A DNA stretch of 64,000 bases from Brachycybe producta (Eukaryota; Arthropoda; Diplopoda; Playtdesmida; Andrognathidae): the NCBI GenBank assembly GCA_036925085.1, contig JAUPFP010000001.1, positions 12,545,354-12,609,353 on the forward strand. Reading direction: 5' to 3'. Below are positions 11,485 through 23,429 of the stretch, piece by piece. The notes under the pieces are model-generated. The model searched no databases. It saw only the letters and a list, made by a program, of their open reading frames with translations, and was not told the origin of the DNA. The position numbers were made by a program, and so were the translations under genes. The first letter of the stretch is position 1. Each line of letters opens with the position of its first letter.

Positions 11485-12474
11485 GTGACGCCCGAAAAAG
11501 AAGATGTCAACGAGAGCCCGAAAGAAGAGGAGTCAACGAAACCTGCAAAGGTTGACGTCACGGTCCGACAGGACCAGATAACGAGAGGATCTATTGGTTT
11601 GGCTGCGGTCAACCATGCTGGGATGCCTCCAGGTCTGGGTAGCCTGTGCCAAAACGACAACAGAGAAGAGGAATCAACGACTCCTAAGCAGAGCTGTGCT
11701 GCGGTGCAGCTAGAGGACTCTCCACGACATAAAGCAGACTTTGGAGATGGGATCCACATCCGTACCATTCACGAAGATGGGAGCCGGCGGAACCCACTGC
11801 AAAGTGGGGCCTCTACGTCGTTTGTGAAGACGAACGACGCCAAGATGTCCAATCGAGCAGAACAGATAGTAGTCTCAAAAGGAGCTACTTCTGTTAACAA
11901 TCAAGCAGAACAGCGTGTGGCGAAAAAGAAAGTAACCACACCTGTTAAAACTCAAGCAGAACAGTGTGTGGCGAAAAAGAAAGTAACCACACCTGTTAAA
12001 ACTCAAGCAGAACAGTGTGTGGCGAAAAAGAAAGTAACCACACCTGTTAAGACTAAAGAAGAGCAAGTAGTTGTCTCAAAAGGAGCTACTCTTGCTGAAA
12101 ACCAAGCAGAACAGGTAGTAGTCTCAAAAGGAGCTACTCCTGTTGAAACCAAAGCAGAACATGGAGTGGCGAAAAAGAAAGTAGCCACACCTGTTAATTC
12201 GACTGCAGAGTCTAGTCTTCTCTGTCGGTTGAAAAACCAGTGTTGTTCGAAGACAATACAAGATGTTTGGACCAAGTTGACTGAGACAGTCACGCCTCGT
12301 GAACTTCAAGTCCAACAACAAGATGAGCAGACGGCTCCCAAAGTTCGTGTGAACTTCGGAGGTCGTGAGTTAGTGATGACTACCGACAGTGGTGCCGAAG
12401 CTTCTGTCATAAGTGAGTCACTAGTCAAAGAGATGAAGTTGGTAATGCTCCGCTACCTTTTCCGCCGAATTTGA
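11485..12474 (+). pseudogene. Gag-pol linker and protease of gypsy element 2
   Basis: The frame begins with an acidic Lys/Glu region. Residues about 120-235 are a tandem repeat: a 19-20-residue unit alternating forms of QAEQCVAKKKVTTPVKT and QAEQVVVSKGATPV, about six copies, encoded by near-identical 57-60-bp DNA repeats at 11850-12195. The protease follows, with MTTDSGAEASVISESLV near 12375-12420, a retropepsin D-S-G active site that is intact here but mutated to A-S-G in element 3. The frame ends early by an indel near 12447. Confidence 0.75.
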
Positions 12475-12587
12475 CTGGCGCCGGAGGAAATCCATTAAAC
12501 ATCATGGGACAAGTCATCGTGCCGATTCGAGTCGCCGAAAAACTTGTCAAAGGAAAGCTGATTGTCATCAAAGGATGACGTGAGGCT

Positions 12588-15085
12588 TTGCTGGGAAACG
12601 ATCTCGGTAAAGACCTCAATCTTTGCCGTGACATGAACAAAAAGAAAGTGTATTTTGGAGAGGAACTGTTGCCGGACACTCTCCAAAAGAACCAAAAAGT
12701 AGAAGATTTTATTGAAAATCTTAAGAATAAAGAAGAGGAAGATCTGCAAGAGAAACTCCTGAATAAGGGGCCAGCTAAGCTACGTCTGATCCAGAATCTC
12801 GTGCTGGATCCGAAAAAAGTTGCAATCGTCGAGGTCAATGCTCCTGATGATCTACAAGAAGGTAGTCTTCAATTCATCGACTCGTGCGAAAGCACGTTCC
12901 AGCAGAGAGGAGTCAAAGTTTCTCCTGGGATCATTGAAGGAAGAGGAAAGTATATCCTTCAAATTCAAATCTTCAATCCGTCTGGAGAGGTTATTCACCT
13001 CGGAGCCAAAGAAACGATCGCAGAGATCGAGGACGCCATTACAGCTCTCGATGTGCCTGTGGGCCCCTCGATTTATAAAATTGAAGCACAGAGTGACGAA
13101 GTGACAGTACAAGACTATGTCAAATTTCAAGACAGTCTGAATGTCAATCCGAATCGTTCAAGAGAAGAACAAATGGCGATTCGGAAACTTCTCGGAGAAT
13201 TTAGAGATATTTTTGCCTTCAAGACCTCCGACTTGAAAAACACAAATTTGGCAAAACACGTGATTGACACGGGTGAAAACCCGCCGGTTCGAGAACCGCT
13301 CCGGCGTACTTCACCTGCTCAGAGAGAGATCATCAAGTCGACACTATGTGATATGTTGGACGCCGGCATTGTTAGCCCATCCAAGAGTCCGTACGCAAGT
13401 CCGGTGGTGATTGTCAAGAAGAATAATGGTCAGCATCGATTTTGCGTCGATTATCGCAAATTAAATGCTCAAACCAAATCTGACCAATATCCGTTACCAC
13501 GGATAGATGACACTTTCGACTCTCTGTCTGGAGCCACGATCTTTGCAACCTTGGATTTAATATCAGGTTATTGGCAATTTCCAGTGGAAGAAAGAGATCG
13601 AGAAAAAACGGCTTTCGTATGCACCAATGGCCTCTACGAATTTAATAGAATGCCGTTTGGTTTGATGAATGCACCTGCGACGATGCAGCGTGCTTTGGAT
13701 TTGTTGCTGGCAGGTCACAAATGGGAGACCTGCCTGGTTTATTTAGATGACATTGTCATCTTTGCGAAGAACTTCGAAGAGTTCATGAAAAGATTGAGAG
13801 ATATCTTGGTGCTCATCAGGAACGCCAATTTAAGTCTTCAACCCAGCAAATGTTTCTTCGGAGAAGACGAGATCAACTACCTTGGACACAAGTCTAGTGC
13901 CCTTGGTATTCGACCTGATGAAGAGAAAGTGCAGACGATTCAAGGATTTCCTGCACCAAAAAACGTGACTGACGTCAGAAGCTTCATTGGAATGACCGGC
14001 TACTACAACCGTTTCATTGAGAACTACTCCAAGATCGCCAAACCAATGCAAGCCCTAGTCAAGAAGGACCTGGACTTCAAGTGGAATGACGACTGCGAGG
14101 TCGCTTTTGATGGTTTAAAGAAGGCTCTTTGCTCCGCTCCGATTCTAACTTTGTATGATCCGGAGGCAGAAATTGCCTTGCACACTGATGCTTGTGATTA
14201 CCAGATTGGTGTCATAATTTATCAGTATGCGAAAAACGAAAAGAAACCTGGAGTTCTAGGCTACTACAGCCGAAAACTCCAAGGAGCAGAACGAAATTAC
14301 GGAACGACTGAAAAAGAATGTCTTGCAATCGTTTATGGCATAGAAAAAGCCAGACCGTATGTTTTCAACCGGAAATTCAAGATATTTACCGATCATAAGG
14401 CCCTGTGCTATTTAAAAACAGCACAGAATTTAGATGGCCGATTAGGTAAATGGCAGATGAAACTACAGCCATATGGCTATGAGGTAGTTTACAAGAAGGG
14501 TAAAACGCACGTGGATGCCGATTGTGTTTCACGTTACGAGAGCAACGTTCCTGCTAATTGGAAGCAGAAGAATGGGGAGATGGAAGCTCTCGAGGACCTT
14601 CACATCTTTCCTGTCTACAACGATTTCCAGTGGGAACGGGAGCAATCCCTTAATGAAGAACTTCTCCTCATCAAAGAATCACTCCAGCAAGATCGACTGC
14701 ATCCCTATCACAAGAAGTTTGCGATAGTGGATGGCGTTTTATACCACATGAAGTATGAAGACACCGTGCCAGTACTAACGTGTACTGTGCCCCGACAGTT
14801 GAGAATTGGGATTCTCGAGATGCTCCATGATGTGCCTGAGGCCGGGCATTTCGGATTCACCAAAACGATGAAGAGAATCCAGAAGAGATTCTATTGGAAA
14901 ACAATGAAAACAGACGTCGCCGACTATGTCAGGTCGTGCCACATCTGTCAGAGAACCAAACTGTCGCACCAAAAAGTACCTGGATTGTTACAACCAATCA
15001 TTGTGGGAAAACCGACAGAGTGTTGGGGGATGGATTATGTTGGTCCTCTTCCGAAGTCAGTCGGAGGAGTTCAACATATTTTGAT
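12588..15085 (+). pseudogene. Pol of gypsy element 2, left part (RT, RNase H, start of integrase)
   Basis: An uninterrupted frame of about 830 codons carries the protease tail (LGNDLGKDLNLCRDM), a long linker, then RT with RFCVDYRKLN, FATLDLISGYWQ and VYLDDIVIFAK. The connection is FIGMTGYYNRFIENYSKIAKP. RNase H follows with LHTDACDYQIGVII, NYGTTEKECLAIVYG and FTDHKALCYL. The integrase zinc domain is HDVPEAGHFG ... RSCHICQRTK (about 14825-14960), and the core starts with GMDYVGPLPK. At 15085 the DNA transposon interrupts the integrase between its first two core strands. Upstream, a TGA at 12576-12578 (CGA in element 3) separates the protease frame. Confidence 0.92.
15077..15085 (+). repeat. 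Target site duplication, left copy (TATTTTGAT)
   Basis: The 9-bp sequence TATTTTGAT directly precedes the transposon and recurs directly after it (27114-27122). The uninterrupted homologous site in element 3 (near 37543-37551) has a single copy. This proves insertion and fixes both ends. Nine bases is the size typical of Mutator-like elements. Confidence 0.95.
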
Positions 15086-15150
15086 ACGTTACGTCCATGA
15101 AGTTAGAACCAAATAACGCCCTCTAGCGGCCGCTGCGGTATTTGCTTAGC
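15086..15150 (+). repeat. Left terminal inverted repeat of the MULE-like element
   Basis: The core TGAAGTTAGAAC, AAATA, CGCC, CTAGCG and GCGGTAT appears in the same order as in the reverse complement of 27050-27113. The outermost about 10 bases do not match between ends. The repeat contains the palindrome AGCGGCCGCT. Confidence 0.8.
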
Positions 15151-15212
15151 AGAGAAGTATCTTCCAGGCAAACACCCATATACATAACATGAAGATATAA
15201 ATTAAATTAAAA

Positions 15213-18200
15213 TAAATTCTGTTTCGGTCAACAGAATTTAATAAAAATAGGCAGGCCAACTGCCTAAAGTGTGCTAAATACGTGGGTGTTCTCCATTTCT
15301 TTCCGATTTGCACGTGTCGAATTTCAGAAAATATTTTTTGAACGTGCACAAAATTATAATAGGCTAAGCTAAGAGCATATGTAAAACGCCACAAAAAAAA
15401 GTTATAAATTCTGTTTCGGTCAACAGAATTTAATAAAAATAGGCAGGCCAACTGCCTAAAGTGTGCTAAATACGTGGGTGTTCTCCATTTCTTTCCGATT
15501 TGCACGTGTCAAATTTCAGAAAATATTTTTTGAACGTGCACAAAATTATAATAGGCTAAGCTAAGAGCATATGTAAAACGCCACAAAAAAAAGTTATAAA
15601 TTCTGTTTCGGTCAACAGAATTTAATAAAAATAGGCAGGCCAACAGCCTAAAGTGTGCTAAACACGTGGGTGTTCTCCATTTCTTTCCGATTTGCACGTG
15701 TCGAATTTCAGAAAATATTTTTTGAACGTGCACAAAATTATAATAGGCTAAGCTAAGAGCATATGTAAAACGCCACAAAAAAAAGTTATAAATTCTGTTT
15801 CGGTCAACAGAATTTAATAAAAATAGGCAGGACAACTGCCTAAAGTGTGCTAAACACGTGGGTGTTCTCCATTTTTTTCCGATTTGCACGTGTCAAATTT
15901 CAGAAAATATTTTTTGAACGTGCACAAAATTATAATAGGCTAAGCTAAGAGCATATGTAAAACGCCACAAAAAAAAGTTATAAATTCTGTTTCGGTCAAC
16001 AGAATTTAATAAAAATAGGCAGGCCAACTGCCTAAAGTGTGCTAAACACGTGGGTGTTCTCCATTTCTTTCCGATTTGCACGTGTCGAATTTCAGAAAAT
16101 ATTTTTTGAACGTGCACAAAATTATAATAGGCTAAGCTAAGAGCATATGTAAAACGCCACAAAAAAAGTTATAAATTCTGTTTCGGTCAACAGAATTTAA
16201 TAAAAATAGGCAGGCCAACTGCCTAAAGTGTGCTAAATACGTGGGTGTTCTCCATTTCTTTCCGATTTGCACGTGTCGAATTTCAGAAAATATTTTTTGA
16301 ACGTGCACAAAATTATAATAGGCTAAGCTAAGAGCATATGTAAAACGCCACAAAAAAAAAGTTATAAATTCTGTTTCGGTCAACAGAATTTAATAAAAAC
16401 AGGCAGGCCAACTGCCTAAAGTGTGCTAAATACGTCGGTGTTCTCCATTTCTTTCCGATTTGCACGTGTCGAATTTCAGAAAATATTTTTTGAACGTGCA
16501 CAAAATTATAATAGGCTAAGCTAAGAGCATATGTAAAACGCCACAAAAAAAAGTTATAAATTCTGTTTCGGTCAACAGAATTTAATAAAAATAGGCAGGC
16601 CAACTGCCTAAAGTGTGCTAAACACGTGGGTGTTCTCCATTTCTTTCCGATTTGCACGTGTCGAATTTCAGAAAATATTTTTTGAACGTGCACAAAATTA
16701 TAATAGGCTAAGCTAAGAGCATATGTAAAACGCCACAAAAAAAAGTTATAAATTCTGTTTCGGTCAACAGAATTTAATAAAAATAGGCAGGCCAACTGCC
16801 TAAAGTGTGCTAAATACGTGGGTGTTCTCCATTTCTTTCCGATTTGCACGTGTCGAATTTCAGAAAATATTTTTTGAACGTGCACAAAATTATAATAGGC
16901 TAAGCTAAGAGCATATGTAAAACGCCACAAAAAAAAGTTATAAATTCTGTTTCGGTCAACAGAATTTAATAAAAATAGGCAGGCCAACTGCCTAAAGTGT
17001 GCTAAACACGTGGGTGTTCTCCATTTTTTTCCGATTTGCACGTGTCAAATTTCAGAAAATATTTTTTGAACGTGCACAAAATTATAATAGGCTAAGCTAA
17101 GAGCATATGTAAAACGCCACAAAAAAAAGTTATAAATTCTGTTTCGGTCAACAGAATTTAATAAAAATAGGCAGGCCAACTGCCTAAAGTGTGCTAAACA
17201 CGTGGGTGTTCTCCATTTCTTTCCGATTTGCACGTGTCGAATTTCAGAAAATATTTTTTGAACGTGCACAAAATTATAATAGGCTAAGCTAAGAGCATAT
17301 GTAAAACGCCACAAAAAAAAGTTATAAATTCTGTTTCGGTCAACAGAATTTAATAAAAATAGGCAGGCCAACTGCCTAAAGTGTGCTAAATACGTGGGTG
17401 TTCTCCATTTCTTTCCGATTTGCACGTGTCGAATTTCAGAAAATATTTTTTGAACGTGCACAAAATTATAATAGGCTAAGCTAAGAGCATATGTAAAACG
17501 CCACAAAAAAAAGTTATAAATTCTGTTTCGGTCAACAGAATTTAATAAAAACAGGCAGGCCAACTGCCTAAAGTGTGCCAAATACGTGGGTGTTCTCCAT
17601 TTCTTTCCGATTTGCACGTGTCGAATTTCAGAAAATATTTTTTGAACGTGCACAAAATTATAATAGGCTAAGCTAAGAGCATATGTAAAACGCCACAAAA
17701 AAAAGTTATAAATTCTGTTTCGGTCAACAGAATTTAATAAAAATAGGCAGGCCAACTGCCTAAAGTGTGCTAAACACGTGGGTGTTCTCCATTTCTTTCC
17801 GATTTGCACGTGTCGAATTTCAGAAAATATTTTTTGAACGTGCACAAAATTATAATAGGCTAAGCTAAGAGCATATGTAAAACGCCACAAAAAAAGTTAT
17901 AAATTCTGTTTCGGTCAACAGAATTTAATAAAAATAGGCAGGCCAACTGCCTAAAGTGTGCTAAATACGTGGGTGTTCTCCATTTCTTTCCGATTTGCAC
18001 GTGTCGAATTTCAGAAAATATTTTTTGAACGTGCACAAAATTATAATAGGCTAAGCTAAGAGCATATGTAAAACGCCACAAAAAAAAGTTATAAATTCTG
18101 TTTCGGTCAACAGAATTTAATAAAAATAGGCAGGCCAACTGCCTAAAGTGTGCTAAACACGTGGGTGTTCTCCATTTCTTTCCGATTTGCACGTGTCGAA

Positions 18201-19212
18201 TTTCATAAAATATTTTTTGAACGTGCACAAAATTATAATAGGCTAAGCTAAGAGCATATGTAAAACGCCACAAAAAAAAGTTATAAATTCTGTTTCGGTC
18301 AACAGAATTTAATAAAAATAGGCAGGCCAACTGCCTAAAGTGTGCTAAACACGTGGGTGTTCTCCATTTCTTTACGATTTGCACGTGTCAAATTTCAGAA
18401 AATATTTTTTGAACGTGCACAAAATTCTAATAGGCTAAGCTAAGAGCATATGTAAAACGCCACAAAAAAAAGTTATAAATTCTGTTTCGGTCAACAGAAT
18501 TTAATAAAAATAGGCAGGCCAACTGCCTAAAGTGTGCTAAACACGTGGGTGTTCTCCATTTCTTTCCGATTTGCACGTGTCGAATTTCAGAAAATATTTT
18601 TTGAACGTGCACAAAATTCTAATAGGCTAATCTAAGAGCATATGTAAAACGCCACAAAAAAAAGTTATAAATTCTGTTTCGGTCAACAGAATTTAATAAA
18701 AATAGGCAGGCCAACTGCCTAAAGTGTGCTAAACACGTGGGTGTTCTCCATTTTTTTCCGATTTGCACGTGTCAAATTTCAGAAAATATTTTTTGAACGT
18801 GCACAAAATTCTAATAGGCTAAGCTAAGAGCATATCTAAAACGCCACAAAAAAAAGTTATAAATTCTGTTTCGGTCAACAGAATTTAATAAAAATAGGCA
18901 AGCCAACTGCCTAAAGTGTGCTAAACACGTGGGTGTTCTCCATTTCTTTCCGATTTGCACGTGTCAAATTTCAGAAAATATTTTTTGAACGTGCACAAAA
19001 TTCTAATAGGCTAAGCTAAGAGCATATGTAAAACGCCACAAAAAAAAGTTATAAATTCTGTTTCGGTCAACAGAATTTAATAAAAATAGGCAGGCCAACT
19101 GCCTAAAGTGTGCTAAAGACGTGGGTATTCTCCATTTTTTTCCGATTTGTACTTGTCAAATTTTACAAAATATTTTTTGAACGTGCACAAAATTTTAATA
19201 GACCATAAGCTA
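15213..19212 (+). repeat. 192-bp satellite array, left arm, about 20.8 copies
   Basis: The unit starts ATTCTGTTTCGGTCAACAGA and repeats at 15221, 15413, 15605 and so on every 192 bp (191-193 where an A-run varies from 7 to 9). Units are very similar, differing by diagnostic variants: TAAATACG versus TAAACACG, GTCGAAT versus GTCAAAT, AAAATAGG versus AAAACAGG. Each unit has short stems such as ATTCTGTT/AACAGAAT and AGGCAG/CTGCCT. Units 17-20 (inner end) carry TTCTAAT instead of TTATAAT. The innermost unit (19059-19212) is diverged. Because 192 is divisible by 3, the minus strand stays open through many units, but this is a by-product. Confidence 0.97.
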
Positions 19213-19759
19213 AAATCTGTTCCAGGCTGACATCAATAATAAATGAATCAAGAATGTCCAATTGTCTTAAAAATGTTTACAAATATTTTATTACATTATT
19301 ATTCTAATACAATTTGTTGTTTGTTACACTAAAAGTACATTATTTATATAATATTAGTCCTGGTGGAATGAAACCAAAGCAGATTATGCCATTATTATAA
19401 AGACAAGTTTTTTCATAGGTGAAATTTGAATAGGTTATTTGTTGCAGAAGAAAATCTAAAAACATTTAACATTAAAGTAATATGATTACCATTCAATAAT
19501 GGAATGAAAAACTTTGCCTTTCTTACACAATATCCATGATAATGTTAAAATAAACATTTTTCACATCGTTACCATTCGTGAAAACAAGATCTAAAATATA
19601 AAAAAAATAATTAAACTGATGTGCACATTTAAATGTTACTGAAGTTGTTAATTACAACAAATGTGAGGATTTATCCACATAAACTAGCAGAAACAAGAAC
19701 ATATACTGTATAGTTATTACACCTTATTAATCCTCCAGTGTTGTATATTATGCTTACCT
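19213..19759. other. AT-rich non-coding DNA, 3' side of the MULE gene
   Basis: It lies between the left satellite arm and the stop codon of the OTU-encoding exon. I see no reading frame or repeat. It probably contains the 3' untranslated region. Confidence 0.5.
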
Positions 19760-20455
19760 CTAGACTACACTAACCACTGCCTGAAAGTGGCCACCTCTAA
19801 GTTGGAGGTATATGTTATTGCCACTTATACCTCCTGGTTGATCTGTTGGGTAATAATGCCATTTACCCAATTTCTTTTTATCAGGAATGTCATAGACACA
19901 AATTGGCACATTGAATAAATGTGTAGCACTAATCAGGCTGTCTGAATCACCCCACTCAGTAAGTTGTCGCATTTTTGCAACAGAGGTTGTCCCAAATGTG
20001 ATGAGTTGGGGGTTATAGTCCAGGAAGTCACATGTCAGTTTCCTTATAAGAGCATGATGTGCAACATCTCCAGAAATAATCCATGATATTGCCCTAAATA
20101 AACAATTACCATCTCCAGCAACATTGTACAATGTTTTGGGTAGTGACAAGCTTTGTTGATGCTGAAAAGTTCTATCCTGAGCCACGAATGGGATGCCGAG
20201 TTTTGTACACATCTCAATGCACCATGAACCTGAAACTGGATAAAATTTGCCATAATCAGGAAGGTTAGAAAATTGAAAACCACGATTTGGCCCATTGACT
20301 GTTTGCATTAGTGAACTTGGAGTCTCCTTATGTTCCTGTGTAGTATTAGGACACAGTGTCCTTGTTTCTTTTTTTGATTTCTTCCATTGCTCTTCGGCCA
20401 GTTGAGGGTTTTCATATTTTTTTTTACCCAATTTTATTCGATCTCCAATTGAATT
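19760..20455 (-). pseudogene. MULE gene, 3' exon: OTU-type cysteine protease domain
   Basis: This frame has the OTU catalytic Asp-Gly-Asn-Cys box in NVAGDGNCLFRAISW (near 20115) and the C-terminal His in LRGGHFQAVV (near 19785). Both are spaced as in OTU deubiquitinases, which cut ubiquitin or ubiquitin-like chains. It connects upstream in phase 0 to the transposase: the donor GTAATA (20516) and acceptor TTATTTTAG (ends 20456) define a 61-nt intron joining SSK to NSIGDRIK. There is no Met start of its own at the expected place, supporting fusion to the transposase. The domain itself has no stop or frameshift. Confidence 0.8.
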
Positions 20456-20516
20456 CTAAAATAAATGTGTTTTAATCTTATGTATAATTTCATAAATCAT
20501 TCAATTAATGTATTAC

Positions 20517-22497
20517 TTTTGATGAAGTTCTCTGTTTAGTGCTCTTAATCCACTGTAATGCAAACTTCTTGCATAAACCAAATATGTACGGCTGGTACAA
20601 CCTAACAAAATCACTGCCAAAAACATTACTCTCTTTATAGACTTGATTTTTTACACGCCCAGCTGCATTCGTCAATTGCTGAAAATTTTGATGTCCAAGT
20701 GCAATTGGCAATGCTGCAGACCATAATGGATAAACTGGAAAATATGTTTTTCCTATTACTTCCATGACGACAGGGCAGTAATACTCATTCAAGGTAGTTT
20801 CTTTATCTTTTACTGTTTTGCAAGCTACTTCAATTTCTTTAAAGAAGGAATAAAATTTCGAGCGTTCTCGGATTGTTGGCTTGTCCAGTGAAACATCATA
20901 ATCTTGTTGATTGTCTGTTAAACAGTAATCCTCGACATCATCTAAATTCTCTAGTCTATTATAAATAACATTCAAGAACACCTTTGCTTTGTCCAATTGC
21001 TGTTTAGAGAGCGTCCTCCGATTGAAGATAGTGAATCCAATATCTAAAACACTGCTAGTCACATCAATAGATGTGGCTCTTTGGAGGCAAGCAATGAAAT
21101 GCATTGCCATTCTCTTTACTTTTTTGCAAGATTGGGGAATTTTTGAGGACAGGTTACGTCGAAAGGCTGTTAAAATGTGTGCAGTACATATAAAAACAAT
21201 AGGTGATAAAATAAACAGAGTTTCATTTGTCAACTCCCTATGCAGTGCTTTCCAGCTGGCATTCAAGTACATCTCATCAGGCTTGAAAGACATGCATGAA
21301 TCATGGCATAAGAAAAGTCAACTACCACAATACGAAAGGCTTTGTGGCCTTTATTGAACTGCATCAAGTTGTGGTTTATATCTTTCAGGAAATCTGCTAT
21401 GTCATCACTGCGATGACGATTTGAAATCATATCACCTAAAGAAAAGGATCCAAAGTTTTTTACATGTACAATTAATGAATAGAGAAAAACCCTTTTGGAA
21501 TTAGTCTCGGGCTTGCGAACAAGTTTTCCTGTAGCATCAAGGTGAACTTCGAGGCCACATTCCTGTTTTGAAACATCTGCTGCCAATTGCATCTGAGAAG
21601 CTGAAAACATGTGCACCATAAATGGATCTGGTGAAAGCTTTTGAATAAAACCTGGAAGTTTTGATCCAGACTGGATAGTGCACATTTTATTTTTTAATGT
21701 GATTAAGTCTGCAAAAACATCAGACTTGAAAGTTCTACAAGAAAGAATAGCTTCTGACTTCATTTTATTTAATACAAATAAACTTGGTACTGGTACATTA
21801 CCGTGAAGAAGCCGAGAGCCTTCTGTTGCTTCCAGAAGCTCCATGTGGATACTTTTTGCTGACTGGTGTTTCAGCTTCTCTTTTAGAGTATCTCTTTCGA
21901 CTGAACGAATTTGACGACCTGTTCATTTTGGATGAGATAACATTATGTTTTGATCACATGTAATCAAAACACTCACTTCTTGCAATGGAATTGGTTTGGT
22001 TTCAACTACACAGGTAAATTTTGCAGAACACTTGCAGTGACCATAGCACTTAAAGTAGAAAACATCTGTTTCTCGTTCACCACTTGCCAATGAGTACTGA
22101 GGTCCTTTGTTTGCTGTAAAAGAACAACATCCTTGTGTACTGCTAAGTTTCAAACTGAAATATATAGGCCATTTTCTTAGTAACAACTTGCCAGAGTTAT
22201 AATCATAAAAGTTGCTAAATTCATTGTATGAGAATGTCATCATAAAATTTCTAGGCAGGCTCTTGTTAATATTGTTGATATCTATATCAAAAACTGCTGC
22301 TAGTGTGCTATGTTCAAGATGCTTTTTTCCAATAAGTTCATCATTGTTGGGAAATTCTTCATCACTTGTTAAGGACATAGTTTCTTCGCTATTTGTGGAA
22401 GTAATGTCTATGGATGGAGCTGATGCAATAACAGACACATCCACATCACTGGTTTCATCTGAAAATGATTTATTATCTTGAGATAATGACATGAATA
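20517..22497 (-). pseudogene. MULE gene, middle part: Cys/His cluster and DDE transposase
   Basis: 22492-21923 starts with an acidic Ser-rich stretch and ends with a Cys/His cluster (FKCYGHCKCSAKFTC), probably a DNA-binding zinc finger of the kind found at the N-terminus of MULE transposases. A TGA at 21925-21923 interrupts it, and the same frame continues. 21844-21263 has the RNase H-like core: LEVHLDATGKLV (first Asp) and IVVVDFSYAMIHAC (second Asp). A one-base frameshift near 21290 leads to 21293-20517, which has ICTAHILTAFRR, the C-x-x-H motif typical between the second Asp and the Glu in MULEs. The protein would excise and insert the element by its end repeats. The catalytic Glu was not located with certainty. 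Confidence 0.75.
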
Positions 22498-22528
22498 CTA
22501 TTTGATAATAGTATTAAATAAAACATAC

Positions 22529-23316
22529 TAGTGCCTTTTTCATTGAAAATTGCAGTAACATCAGATGAACATGATGGACAATACCAGTTTTTTTTTGTCT
22601 TTTTATAAATTACACAAGGACGAGACAAGCCAAAGTGGAACCAGTCAAAACAAGCATCACATCTTACCATTGGCTTGTCTTCATCTCCTGCATATGGTTT
22701 TCTGCAAAAACAGAAAACTTTTCCAATAGAGGACTCATCGTGGCATACCCTGCTTTTCCTATCAGTTTTTGTTTCACCAGGAGAGTAACGTATTCATGGC
22801 TTAACTACTCTCTTTTTTGGCAAATCAACAACTGCACAAACATCTTTGTTCATTGTTTCTGTGATTCCAAAGTCATTTATCTTTGGAATTTGAGAAATAT
22901 TCCGTAAATCCTGAAGGATGCCATCTCGTTTTGAAGACTTGCAATATTTTTCTATATAACTTTTTATTTCATCATGTGAGCGACCATTAGATACTGCATA
23001 TTTTAAAACCAAATCTTGTGTTTTGGTACAATCCCTGTGCACACGTGAAAAGTATTTGGCCTTGTCATTAACTTGAGAAACAGAAAAATGCATATATTGA
23101 AACACAATCGGAATAGTTAATTTCAGAAATGCAAAGCTTCCAATGTCACTCAGCTTATTTGTTCCAAGCGCATTTAAAAGTTTAAGTTGAAATTCAGCTA
23201 CTTCGTTATCAGTCTTCTTGAAGTTATAAGTTCTTTTTTTCCCTAATTAATTTAAATTTTAAAAACTTAGTGTAATTGCCTATCAAAATAAACTTAAAAA
23301 TAACTGACGTACCCAT
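22529..23316 (-). pseudogene. MULE gene, 5' part: N-terminal helical region and PHD finger
   Basis: The best start is the ATG at 23316-23314: ATGG is followed at 23312 by a donor GTACGTCA and, 70 nt later, by an acceptor ATTAG (ends 23243), which joins in frame to GKKRTYNFKKTDNEVAEF. About 150 residues of unknown, mostly helical sequence follow. Then comes a PHD finger (22735-22560): VFCFCRKPYAGDEDKP, MVRCDACFDWFHFGL and WYCPSCSS, with all Cys/His ligands visible. PHD fingers usually read histone H3 tails in the nucleus. An in-frame TGA at 22796-22794 splits the frame, possibly CGA decayed to TGA. The frame then meets a possible 31-nt intron (22528-22498, GT...AG) or a frameshift. Confidence 0.7.
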
Positions 23317-23429
23317 TATGAACTAGAAAATGAAGATATCACAAAGATTGTGTTGAACCTGAAATGTGCCAACAGGAAATAATAAATACAATTTATTTTT
23401 ATATTAGGTCAACATTTGCAAGGTTAGGT

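Noticed and set aside
15146-18612. Long minus-strand open frames through the satellite array, with a repeated 64-residue unit
   Set aside because: The 192-bp period is a multiple of three, so any stop-free unit stays open. Frames break at A-run length changes, and the variants show no coding bias.
15213-19212. CRISPR array
   Set aside because: Units are contiguous 192-bp tandem repeats without unique spacers, in an animal genome.
21923-22796. Selenocysteine or stop-codon recoding at the two TGA codons
   Set aside because: I see no selenocysteine insertion structure or conserved context, and decay fits a copy that also has a frameshift.
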